Below are positions 16,352 through 23,340 of a DNA stretch of 64,000 nt, in pieces. Position 1 is the stretch's first letter. Each line of letters begins with the position of its first letter. This DNA comes from Dinoroseobacter sp049800835 (lineage in GTDB: Bacteria > Pseudomonadota > Alphaproteobacteria > Rhodobacterales > Rhodobacteraceae): contig NZ_JBNAFU010000008.1 of NCBI RefSeq assembly GCF_049800835.1, positions 1 through 64,000 on the forward strand, read 5' to 3'. The notes below the pieces were generated by a model that searched no databases, had not been told where the DNA came from, and saw only the letters and a list, made by a program, of their open reading frames with translations. Both the position numbers and the translations under genes were made by a program.

Positions 16352-16795
16352 TCAGCCCTTGAGCGCCTCGACGTGCGATTTCAGGGTCTTGCGCTGATCC
16401 TCGAGCATGGCGCGGCAATCGTTCTGCCCGTCCATGCATGCGATGGCGTCATTGTAGGTTTGCACGATGCGCTCCTCGCCCTCGATGATTGCGCCGAGGA
16501 CGGACGAATCCAGCCCATCAAACCAGTCGCGCGCGGTGGCGACGGCCTCATGGACGAGGCCCATGAACGATCCGGCATTCTCGGGCTTACCGCCCATCCG
16601 GTTGATCATTTCATAGACGGACGCCGCGTGCGTTTCGTGCAGCGCAAGAAGGCGTTCGACAAATGGATGAAGATCCTCGTCGGCGCGCTCCACCATGACC
16701 TGATAGCCTTTGATGACATCGGCCAGGTCTGTTGCGACCTTGTTGATGGCCGCCATAGGCGCATCAGCGGTGTTTACTCTATACGTGTCCGGCAT
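16352..16795 (-). CDS. DUF2383 (PA2169-family) four-helix-bundle protein
   Basis: This 147-aa protein matches the PA2169 four-helix-bundle family: ferritin-like helices with conserved Glu/His (RADEDLHPFVERLLALHETHAASV; IIEGEERIVQTYNDAIA). The biochemical role is unknown, but family members are associated with stress and stationary phase. It is the first gene of a leftward operon (DUF2383, DUF883-like, holin-like, DUF3618) with an EcfG promoter 29 nt upstream. Confidence 0.82.
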   Translation of the reverse strand: MPDTYRVNTADAPMAAINKVATDLADVIKGYQVMVERADEDLHPFVERLLALHETHAASVYEMINRMGGKPENAGSFMGLVHEAVATARDWFDGLDSSVLGAIIEGEERIVQTYNDAIACMDGQNDCRAMLEDQRKTLKSHVEALKG

Positions 16796-16824
16796 GGTAT
16801 TTCTCCATTCAGTGACATCGGAAG

Positions 16825-16849
16825 AACGCAGGATCGTCGGTGATGTTCC
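16825..16849 (-). promoter_or_regulatory. EcfG-type promoter (leftward) of DUF2383 operon
   Basis: Minus strand GGAAC (16849-16845), 16-bp spacer, CGTT (16828-16825). Divergent from a second EcfG promoter that starts at 16863. Confidence 0.78.
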
Positions 16850-16862
16850 CGGATCTTTTTTT

Positions 16863-16887
16863 GGAACCCCAGGACGCGTTGCGCGTT
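16863..16887 (+). promoter_or_regulatory. EcfG-type promoter of Rho-N small protein
   Basis: GGAAC 16863-16867, 16-bp spacer, CGTT 16884-16887; the gene starts 35 nt further on. Confidence 0.75.
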
Positions 16888-16922
16888 GCCCCAGGCGACA
16901 CTTGCTTCAGGGAGGAGCGGCC

Positions 16923-17186
16923 GTGGCCGGCAGACCAAGCATCAAAGACGAAGACACATATGACGCGCTTCGCGACGAGGGCATGTCCAAGGGCAAGGCC
17001 GCACGTATCGCGAATGCACAGGCCGACCCGGACAGCGATCCGTCCTCGAAAGGGGGGAAACAGCCGCCTTATGAGGACTGGACCAAAGACGACCTTATGG
17101 ACCGTGCGAAACAGCTCGACATCGATGGCCGGTCAAAGATGTCGAAAGACGAGCTGATTTCGGCACTGCGGGAAGACAACGGATGA
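16923..17186 (+). CDS. small Rho-N (SAP-like) domain protein
   Basis: This 87-aa hydrophilic protein starts at GTG 16923 after GGGAGGAG. The N-terminal part (RPSIKDEDTYDALRDEGMSK) is a conserved cap of this alphaproteobacterial family; the C-terminal part (WTKDDLMDRAKQLDIDG, MSKDELISALRED) is a Rho termination factor N-terminal / SAP-like helical fold that may bind nucleic acid. Its EcfG promoter and hydrophilicity suggest a small stress protein. It converges with the oxidoreductase gene 3 nt away. Confidence 0.78.
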   Translation: MAGRPSIKDEDTYDALRDEGMSKGKAARIANAQADPDSDPSSKGGKQPPYEDWTKDDLMDRAKQLDIDGRSKMSKDELISALREDNG

Positions 17187-17189
17187 AAA

Positions 17190-17855
17190 TCATTCTTCCC
17201 TGACAATGCGCTCGTCTGGGACGCCGCGAGACTTGAGACGGCTGACGATGTCTTCTTCGAACTCCGGCGGGCCGCAGACATAGAACCGTTGATCCCAATC
17301 CTCGATATAGGTGTCTAGGAAATCCCCGTCGATCCGCTCGGCCTTCTCTTCGGCGCCTCTCGGGTCGGAGAGCACGAAATTGGTCTCGAGGCTCTGCAAC
17401 CCGCACCAGAAGTGCTTCAGAATGATGTCGTCTCGGGTCTTCGCGCCGAAAATCAGGCGACAGCCGTTGAGGTCACGGCGGCGCGCACGTGCTTTCAGAA
17501 TTCCGATGAAGGGCGTGATGCCCGCACCTGCGGCGATGAAAACACCGGGCCCACTGTCCCGGATGGCACCCCACGGATCGTCGAGAAGGACATGGTCGCC
17601 GGGGTTAAGCGACGGAAGGTGCGCTGTCACGCCGTCCCGCTCGGGATAGCTTTTGATGACGAAAGCCAAGATGTTAGCGTCCGGGTCGCTGACGAAAGTA
17701 AAGGGCCGTTTCTCGTCGCGCCAGTCCGGATGGTCGATCGCGAGTTCTGTGGCCTCACCAGGCACAAAGCTGTACCCCTCCGGCCGGTCAAACGTGTAGT
17801 AGGTCGTGTCGGGTGTGATTTTCAACGTCGATTGAAGTGCCACGCGATGTGTCAT
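17190..17855 (-). CDS. FAD/NAD(P)-binding ferredoxin-reductase-like oxidoreductase
   Basis: This 221-aa FNR-fold flavoprotein has the FAD-binding barrel (about 1-95, motif KRPFTFVSDP) and the NAD(P) domain (GAGITPFIGIL about 106-116; CGPPEFEEDI near the C-terminus). There is no iron-sulfur or globin partner domain, so it probably passes electrons from NAD(P)H to a separate acceptor. The ATG at 17855 follows GGCAGGAC. The EcfG evidence is weak: a minus-strand GGAAC lies upstream but with 14- or 18-bp spacing only. Confidence 0.82.
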   Translation of the reverse strand: MTHRVALQSTLKITPDTTYYTFDRPEGYSFVPGEATELAIDHPDWRDEKRPFTFVSDPDANILAFVIKSYPERDGVTAHLPSLNPGDHVLLDDPWGAIRDSGPGVFIAAGAGITPFIGILKARARRRDLNGCRLIFGAKTRDDIILKHFWCGLQSLETNFVLSDPRGAEEKAERIDGDFLDTYIEDWDQRFYVCGPPEFEEDIVSRLKSRGVPDERIVREE

Positions 17856-17913
17856 GTCCTGCCTCTGCAATTGGATTGGGGGAACAACCAACCTCGGAGG
17901 CTGCTGGTTCCAT

Positions 17914-17938
17914 GGAACTGCCAGCACGCCTTGTCGTT
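17914..17938 (+). promoter_or_regulatory. EcfG-type promoter of topoisomerase IB gene
   Basis: GGAAC 17914-17918, 16-bp spacer, CGTT 17935-17938. The ATG lies 8 nt downstream (17947), predicting a leaderless transcript. Confidence 0.75.
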
Positions 17939-17946
17939 CTCATTCC

Positions 17947-18927
17947 ATGAGCACAGACATCTGCAAATCGATTGGGCTGAAATTTTATCCCGATAGCCGC
18001 CCGGGCTTTCGTCGTGAGCGGAGGGGCAGGGGCTTCAGCTACACCGCGCCGGATGGAACACGCGTGGCCTGTCCTGAGATGCGAAAACGGTTACACGCGA
18101 TGGCTGTACCACCCGCCTACACCGACGTTTGGCTATCGCCGCACCGCACGGGGCATCTGCAAGCTACAGGTCGCGACGGGGCGGATCGCAAGCAGTATCG
18201 GTACCATCCTGATTGGGTAGAGTTTCACGCAGCTCAAAAATTCGAACGCTTGCCCGACCTTTTCAAAGGCCTCGCGCGCATGCGACGTTGGACTGCTCGC
18301 CAGTTGAGCCGCGAGGCACAGGACCGAGACACGGCCATCGCAACGGCACTCGCGTTGATGGATCGTTTGTCACTTCGGATCGGCAATCCGAAGTACACGG
18401 CAGAGAACGGGAGTTTCGGTGCCATTACGCTGCGACGCCGCCACGTCGTTGAAGAGGACGATGGTCTTTTTCTGCGGTATATTGCCAAAGGCGGAGATGC
18501 TGTTGAAAAGCGCCTGACCCCGGGCCACCTCGCGGCGCGGCTGCAACAGGCGTCGGACGGCCCTGGTGCCACGCTCATCGGTTTCTCGGATGACTATGGA
18601 CGGTGGCGCCGGCTGTCAGGTGACGTTGTGACCGAGCGGTTGCAGGAGTTGATCGACGCCGCGGTTTCACCCAAGGACATCAGGACATGGAATGGCACGC
18701 ACGCGGCCTTTGTGACCGCGACCCGCCTCCCTGCGCTGTCGCTAAAGGCGGTTTCCGAAGCGGCCGCAGAACGGCTTCACAACACGCCGGCGATTGCGCG
18801 AAGCAGTTACATCCACCCTGCCGTCATTGAGGCTGTGAAGACGGGTCGCGCGTTGTCAATTTCTTCCGACCGGGCGTTGAGCCACCTCCGTACCGGCGAA
18901 CGAGAACTCGCGGAACTGATTTCCTGA
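17947..18927 (+). CDS. DNA topoisomerase IB (poxvirus type)
   Basis: This 326-aa protein relaxes supercoils by a 3'-phosphotyrosine mechanism. The N-terminal fold (about 10-95) is typical (GRGFSYTAPDGTRV, PPAYTDVWLSP). Catalytic residues by position are R85 (KQYRYHP), R144 (LSLRIGN), R246 (DIRTWNG) and the nucleophile Y288 (SSYIHPAV). Length and order match bacterial topoisomerase IB. The start at 17947 is fixed by the promoter 8 nt upstream and by homology. Such enzymes recur in alphaproteobacterial general-stress regulons. Confidence 0.92.
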   Translation: MSTDICKSIGLKFYPDSRPGFRRERRGRGFSYTAPDGTRVACPEMRKRLHAMAVPPAYTDVWLSPHRTGHLQATGRDGADRKQYRYHPDWVEFHAAQKFERLPDLFKGLARMRRWTARQLSREAQDRDTAIATALALMDRLSLRIGNPKYTAENGSFGAITLRRRHVVEEDDGLFLRYIAKGGDAVEKRLTPGHLAARLQQASDGPGATLIGFSDDYGRWRRLSGDVVTERLQELIDAAVSPKDIRTWNGTHAAFVTATRLPALSLKAVSEAAAERLHNTPAIARSSYIHPAVIEAVKTGRALSISSDRALSHLRTGERELAELIS

Positions 18928-18943
18928 GCTCGACGCCCGTGCG

Positions 18944-18968
18944 GGAACCTGAAGCACGCAACAACGTT
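18944..18968 (+). promoter_or_regulatory. EcfG-type promoter of amidoligase operon
   Basis: GGAAC 18944-18948, 16-bp spacer, CGTT 18965-18968. The ATG (18977) is again exactly 8 nt downstream, with no ribosome-binding sequence. Confidence 0.75.
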
Positions 18969-18976
18969 GATGCGGC

Positions 18977-19912
18977 ATGGAACAGAAAATTGCAGACCAT
19001 GATCGAAAGCCTGGTCCCACGCGCGAGGGGCGCGTTGGACTAGAGCTTGAGTTTGCGGGCCTAAGCGAGCGGGCTGCAGCGGAAGCCGTTGCGCTGAGCA
19101 CAGCCGGAGTAGCAAGAGAAACTGCGCCACATCGCTGGGCGGTCGAGACCGAGGCATTTGGCACCTGCGAGGTGTATCTCGACACGCAGTTTGCCGATAC
19201 GATCTCCCAGGTGGCAGGCGAAAACGGTCTCGCGCTCGCGCGCCAAATCGTGCCGGTTGAAGTGGTCACTGAACCGTTTCCGATACGGCATCTGCCTGAG
19301 TTCGACCTGGTGACCGACGCGCTGCGGTTGGAGGGGGCTTCGGGGTCCCGAGACGGATTGTTTTTTGGCTTCGGCACACATGTAAACATCGAAGTTGATA
19401 CAGACGATGTAGATCTGGTTGTGTCGCGGTTATGCGCGTATGCGCTCATCGAGGAGTTTTTGCGCCAGGAACACCCGATCGACATCTCTCGTCGTGTGTT
19501 GCCCTTCGTGTCGCCCTATCCAGACAGCCTGGTAAACGCGTTGGCGGAACATCAGCCACGCACGAAAGAGCAGCTGCTGGACCTGTATCTTCACCATGCG
19601 CCATCGCGCGATCACGGTCTCGACCTGCTACCGATCCTGGCGCTGTATGACGCCGAACGGGTGCGTTCCGATGCCGAGGGGATGACCAAGGTCAAAGCGC
19701 GACCCGCGTTTCATTTCCGCTTGCCCGATTGCCGCGTGGACGAAGAGGGATGGTCGGTGCTGGATGCATGGGACGATTGGAGCCTCGTCGAGGCAGTTGC
19801 CGATGACCCCGATCTTCTCGCTGATCTTTGCCAAGCACGCCGTGACTGGATCGCTGCAAACGCATGGCAGCGGGCGCCCTGGTTCAAGACCGTTTTCGAC
19901 GTTCTTTCCTAG
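18977..19912 (+). CDS. amidoligase-family (COOH-NH2 ligase) enzyme
   Basis: This 311-aa protein has the amidoligase_2 pattern: GLELEFAGL (about 21-29, Mg-binding Glu residues), a central FGTHVNIEVD segment and RVLPFVSPYPDS. These ATP-dependent carboxylate-amine ligases are predicted (Iyer and co-workers) to make amide bonds on peptides or cell-wall components and typically pair with a glutamine amidotransferase, as here. The next gene starts 19 nt later. Substrate unknown. Promoter geometry implies leaderless translation. Confidence 0.82.
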   Translation: MEQKIADHDRKPGPTREGRVGLELEFAGLSERAAAEAVALSTAGVARETAPHRWAVETEAFGTCEVYLDTQFADTISQVAGENGLALARQIVPVEVVTEPFPIRHLPEFDLVTDALRLEGASGSRDGLFFGFGTHVNIEVDTDDVDLVVSRLCAYALIEEFLRQEHPIDISRRVLPFVSPYPDSLVNALAEHQPRTKEQLLDLYLHHAPSRDHGLDLLPILALYDAERVRSDAEGMTKVKARPAFHFRLPDCRVDEEGWSVLDAWDDWSLVEAVADDPDLLADLCQARRDWIAANAWQRAPWFKTVFDVLS

Positions 19913-19931
19913 TGTACCCAGGAGCGACTAA

Positions 19932-20669
19932 ATGAGTAGGCGACCAAAAATTGGTGTGACAGTCTCGCGCCGCAGCGGCTGGCGCATCTTCCCGCTGATG
20001 GCCCTGAACGTTTGGCTGGCGGGCGGCCGTGCCGTGAAATGGCAGACCGCAACAGACGTGAATATCGATGCGGTGGACGGGATCATCATCGGCGGCGGCG
20101 ACGATATTGGACCGCGGCTGTATGGTGGCGATATCTCCCTATCAGTGCGTCTTGACCATGTGCGGGACGCGATGGAGAAATGGATTTTGGAGAAAGCGTT
20201 CGAGAGCGACCTGCCGATCCTCGGCATCTGTCGCGGTGCGCAGATGCTCAACGTGGTTTTGGGCGGGACACTGCACCAGGATGCGTACACGCGCTATGGC
20301 TCCCGCCGGTTTCATACGATCCTCCCCAAGCGAGAGGTCGACGTGACACCCGGCACGCGACTTTCCCAAATTATCGGCGAAGAACCGATGTGCGTAAACG
20401 CGCTCCACAAGCAATCGGTCGCTAAGCTGGGTCGAAACCTTCGCGTTTCGGCAACCGACGAAAAGGGCATGGTTCAGGCAATCGAACGTACCAGCGACCC
20501 ATTTGCGGTTGGGGTGCAGTGGCATCCCGAGCATATTTTCTATGAGCCGCGCCACCGCGCACTCTTTGCCGCGCTTGTCGTCGCTGCGCGTGCTGCGCGA
20601 GACAGCCGTGAGCAGATCGGTGCGGTCGATCTCGAAATCGAAAAAAGGGGCCCGATTTTGGGAACCTAA
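19932..20669 (+). CDS. class I glutamine amidotransferase (gamma-Glu-GABA hydrolase-like)
   Basis: This 245-aa class I GATase of the PuuD/peptidase C26 type carries nucleophile C100 in LGICRGAQML and the dyad H198/E200 in GVQWHPEH; GGGDDIGPRLYGG forms the oxyanion region. It probably hydrolyses a gamma-glutamyl amide or supplies or edits amide groups for the amidoligase encoded upstream. It has an AGGAG site, and its stop overlaps an EcfG promoter that begins the sRNA candidate. Confidence 0.88.
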   Translation: MSRRPKIGVTVSRRSGWRIFPLMALNVWLAGGRAVKWQTATDVNIDAVDGIIIGGGDDIGPRLYGGDISLSVRLDHVRDAMEKWILEKAFESDLPILGICRGAQMLNVVLGGTLHQDAYTRYGSRRFHTILPKREVDVTPGTRLSQIIGEEPMCVNALHKQSVAKLGRNLRVSATDEKGMVQAIERTSDPFAVGVQWHPEHIFYEPRHRALFAALVVAARAARDSREQIGAVDLEIEKRGPILGT

Positions 20670-20685
20670 AGGCGCGGTCAGCGTT
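20661..20685 (+). promoter_or_regulatory. EcfG-type promoter of candidate small RNA
   Basis: GGAAC 20661-20665, 16-bp spacer, CGTT 20682-20685. It straddles the stop codon of the GATase gene, and no ORF follows before the terminator at 20779-20806. Confidence 0.75.
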
Positions 20686-20692
20686 TACGTTC

Positions 20693-20806
20693 TGAGACGC
20701 AGGTGTCCCCCTTGCGTCTCTGCCCCCGGCCCGGATGCCATTCTGTCCCATTGTTCTCCGGGCCATTTCATCACTCTCGCCCGCCAGTCTGACTGGCGGG
20801 CTTTTT
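20693..20806 (+). ncRNA. candidate GSR-controlled small RNA with three hairpins
   Basis: Expected start about 20693, 7-8 nt after the EcfG -10 element. Hairpin 1: GAGACGCA 20694-20701 with TGCGTCTC 20713-20720, C-rich loop (CCCCC at 20707-20711). A single-stranded CCCCC follows (20723-20727). Hairpin 2: GGCCCGGA 20728-20735 with TCCGGGCC 20757-20764, 21-nt loop. Hairpin 3 is the terminator (20779-20801) with T5. All three stems are perfect. C-rich loops fit pairing to ribosome-binding sites, and an EcfG/SigT-dependent sRNA (GsrN) is known in Caulobacter; homology to it is not claimed. Alternatively this is only a GATase 3' tail or PRC-gene upstream region, but the PRC gene has its own promoter at 20831. 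Confidence 0.68.
20779..20806 (+). terminator. strong Rho-independent terminator
   Basis: Perfect 10-bp stem GCCCGCCAGT (20779-20788)/ACTGGCGGGC (20792-20801), 3-nt loop, then TTTTT. Confidence 0.92.
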
Positions 20807-20830
20807 CTTATTCGTTTCAGTAAATTGCGC

Positions 20831-20855
20831 GGAACCACGACACGTCGCGCGCGTT
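20831..20855 (+). promoter_or_regulatory. EcfG-type promoter of PRC-barrel gene
   Basis: GGAAC 20831-20835, 16-bp spacer, CGTT 20852-20855; 50-nt leader to the ATG at 20906. Confidence 0.78.
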
Positions 20856-20905
20856 GATTGATCGAAGACCAGATGTCTTCTGACTCAACTAACATGGAGG
20901 CTATT

Positions 20906-21730
20906 ATGAAGTCCCTTTTGATGACCACCGCACTGACCGCAGGCGTCGCCATCGCCGGTGCTGCGGCCGCGCAATCCAACATGGACGAGCCGATGTTCCC
21001 CAACATGGCGTCCGAGTCTGATCTGCACGCATCCGATTTCATCGGCATGACCGTCTATGCCACCGGCACCGTTCAGGAGACCGAGTGGGATATCGACGAA
21101 GTCGCCGGCATGCAGGCCGATTGGGATAACGTCGGTGAGATCAATGACCTGATCATTACCCGTGACGGCGAAATCAGCGCCGTTCTCGTCGATATCGGCG
21201 GTTTCCTCGGCATGGGCGAGCGTCAGGTCGCGATGAACATGGACGAGATCCGCTTCGTCTCCGACAGCGAAACCGAAGACGAAGGTGATTTCTTCCTCGT
21301 CATCCCCGCATCGCAAGCCGAACTGGAAGAGGCACCGGAGTACGAAGGTTTCGCCATGCGCGGCGATGTCGACAGCGAGATCAACCCCGCAGACGACGAC
21401 GCCGAGATGGTCGCCGAAAACGACGACATGATGGGCGAGATGCTGGCCGCCGAAGAGCTTGCCATGCTGACCACCGAAGACCTCACCGGCGCGCGCGTCT
21501 ATGACGCAAGCGGCGAGTGGATCGGTGAGATCGACCAGCTGAACGTGAACACGGATGGAACGATCACCCATGCAATCGTCGATGTCGGCGGTTTCCTCGG
21601 CCTCGGCGAAAAGCCGGTGCAGCTGCCGATGGACCAGCTGAACATCACTCGACACGACGGTGACGAACTCCGCGTGTCGGTGCCGATGACGGAAGAAGAG
21701 CTCGAAGGTCTGCCGACCTGGGAGAGCTGA
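20906..21730 (+). CDS. secreted protein with two PRC-barrel domains
   Basis: This 274-aa protein has a signal peptide (MKSLLMTTALTAGVAIAGAAAAQ, cleavage after AAA-Q near 22). Two PRC-barrel repeats (about 40-140 and 195-270) each contain IVDVGGFLGLGEKPVQLPMD-like cores (VDIGGFLGMGERQVAMNMD and VDVGGFLGLGEKPVQLPMD). The intervening linker is highly acidic (DDDAEMVAENDDMMGEM). It is likely periplasmic; PRC barrels mediate binding or ion and RNA-processing contacts, so no specific role is given. The ATG at 20906 has GGAGG upstream; the longer frame from 20858 was rejected. Confidence 0.82.
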   Translation: MKSLLMTTALTAGVAIAGAAAAQSNMDEPMFPNMASESDLHASDFIGMTVYATGTVQETEWDIDEVAGMQADWDNVGEINDLIITRDGEISAVLVDIGGFLGMGERQVAMNMDEIRFVSDSETEDEGDFFLVIPASQAELEEAPEYEGFAMRGDVDSEINPADDDAEMVAENDDMMGEMLAAEELAMLTTEDLTGARVYDASGEWIGEIDQLNVNTDGTITHAIVDVGGFLGLGEKPVQLPMDQLNITRHDGDELRVSVPMTEEELEGLPTWES

Positions 21731-21777
21731 TCTTCGTTTGCGCTGACTAGCGCGACAAAACCGATTGTACTTCGGTG

Positions 21778-21809
21778 GGAGGGGTTCGCGTAGAGCGGCC
21801 CCTCCTTTT
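21778..21809 (+). terminator. terminator of PRC-barrel gene
   Basis: GGAGGGG (21778-21784) pairs with CCCCTCC (21799-21805) across a 14-nt loop and is followed by TTTT. Confidence 0.72.
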
Positions 21810-21816
21810 CTATTGG

Positions 21817-23310
21817 TCAAACCATTTCGTCGGGCACACCCGGAAGTGGGGAGGCAAGTGCCGCATCCCGCCCGAACGGGTAAGGTAAGAGGAAGTGTTT
21901 CCGTTCCGCTGGGGCCGTGACCATGTTCTCCGCTGCTGCGCCCGCGACCCACTCGACGATCTGCGGCGCGGGACCCGACAAGTCGGGCGCAAACGTGCCA
22001 AACCAGTGCTTGAAGGCTCTTTGGCGGAGATCCGACACGATCTCGCGGTCGGTAAGGAGAAGGCCGGCCTCCGTGTCCCAGCGCATGCTGCGCCCGTTCA
22101 GATTGGCTGATGACAGGATTGCTTCGTCGGAGCCAAAGAGGCTGAGTTTCGAATGAACGTAAATAATGGGGGCGTCGAACAGTGCGCCTGGTCCTGGGAC
22201 GGTTGTCTCGACGGGACGTGCAGGCGCCACAATGGCTAAACGCGGGCCAAGACCCTCCCGAAGGATCTCAAGCGCTTCCAGTTGCTTTTGAGCACCAAGC
22301 TGCGCATCTTCCCGATCATTGCCTTCGAACGCTACATCCTCCGGCGCTGCGGGTAGCACGAGGACGCCGCCAAGTGAATCGCACTGGACAGCGCGTTTCG
22401 CGAGCGCTTCGGCCAAAGGTGCGTGACGAAAAAACTGTGTCTCTAGATAGATCAGCCCATCGCACCGTGCGATGGCATCGAGATGTGCGGCTTCAATCTC
22501 GGTGATCACGGGTTTTGGCGAAATGCGCGCAACAGGAAGCAATCGCGCTTTGGACACTGTGCGCAGGAACCCTGGCTCGCGCGGGCTCGGCTCCTCATCG
22601 CCGGCGCAGATCCCTTTGAAGCTGCGCAAGTGACGACTGGCGGACTGGACGACCGGCCCACTCACGATGCAATTGATGTCCTGCCAGGTTTCCTCGGCGG
22701 GCTGCTCGTGGTTGGATGTGTCATAACGTCGGTCATTAAGATCTAGACCGCCGATATAGAGCCATTCATCATCGACCATGGCGAGTTTTTGGTGATGGGT
22801 GGCGGGTACGAGCGGGACGGGAATAGAGGCCTTGGCCTCTTCGAGGCCAGGTGTGAGTTCATCGGATTCTTTTTCCTGGAGTTCGGCCTGAATCTTCGGC
22901 TGCAGCGCCAGTTGGGGCAGAAGACCCACGCGCGCAGGATGCATCGCGATGTCAAACGACATTAGCCCGCGTTCCGATAGGACATCTAGCGCGGCCAGGA
23001 CTCGCGCGCTCCGCCAGCTCGCGCGATGATGGTCCGTTGCGACAACAGGGTCGAAATCCGTGATCGTGATATCGAACGACACGCCGTCATTCAACTTCGT
23101 AAGGATAAGGTCAAACCAGGTGTCGCCGTGTTCCTTCGCTTCCGGACTTCGCAGCGTTGTAAGCGGATCGAAGACACGGAAGCAGCCAACCACGCTTTGC
23201 CTGGCGTTGAGCACCAGTCGTTCGAACGCCGGATACGCTTCCCCTGCAGTAAACAACGGCTTGAAAGACGTTACAGTACTCGCGATCTCTGAGCGTTCTT
23301 CCGGGTCCAT
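21817..23310 (-). CDS. phospholipase D-like protein
   Basis: This 497-aa cytoplasmic protein has two PLD catalytic halves. The first motif is H173-x-K175-x4-D180 with following GGLD. The second is H386-x-K388 (YVHSKLSLFGSDEA) with LSSANLNGRS following; the canonical Asp is shifted or replaced by Gly at the usual position. It likely hydrolyses or transfers phosphatidyl groups, like cardiolipin synthase relatives, but has no membrane anchor. It follows the GSR kinase gene by 30 nt on the same strand, so it is probably the last gene of the nepR-ecfG-kinase unit. Confidence 0.86.
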   Translation of the reverse strand: MDPEERSEIASTVTSFKPLFTAGEAYPAFERLVLNARQSVVGCFRVFDPLTTLRSPEAKEHGDTWFDLILTKLNDGVSFDITITDFDPVVATDHHRASWRSARVLAALDVLSERGLMSFDIAMHPARVGLLPQLALQPKIQAELQEKESDELTPGLEEAKASIPVPLVPATHHQKLAMVDDEWLYIGGLDLNDRRYDTSNHEQPAEETWQDINCIVSGPVVQSASRHLRSFKGICAGDEEPSPREPGFLRTVSKARLLPVARISPKPVITEIEAAHLDAIARCDGLIYLETQFFRHAPLAEALAKRAVQCDSLGGVLVLPAAPEDVAFEGNDREDAQLGAQKQLEALEILREGLGPRLAIVAPARPVETTVPGPGALFDAPIIYVHSKLSLFGSDEAILSSANLNGRSMRWDTEAGLLLTDREIVSDLRQRAFKHWFGTFAPDLSGPAPQIVEWVAGAAAENMVTAPAERKHFLLPYPFGRDAALASPLPGVPDEMV

Positions 23311-23340
23311 GGCATGTCAGCCTTCTTCCGAAGTTTGTTC

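Noticed and set aside
17883..17911. Leftward GGAAC before the ferredoxin-reductase-like gene
   Set aside because: GTT occurs only at 14-, 18- or 21-bp spacing, so not counted as an EcfG site.
20885..21952. 355-codon minus-strand ORF opposite the PRC-barrel gene
   Set aside because: Antisense shadow of a clear coding sequence with signal peptide and repeats; His/Asp-rich translation is typical of such shadows.
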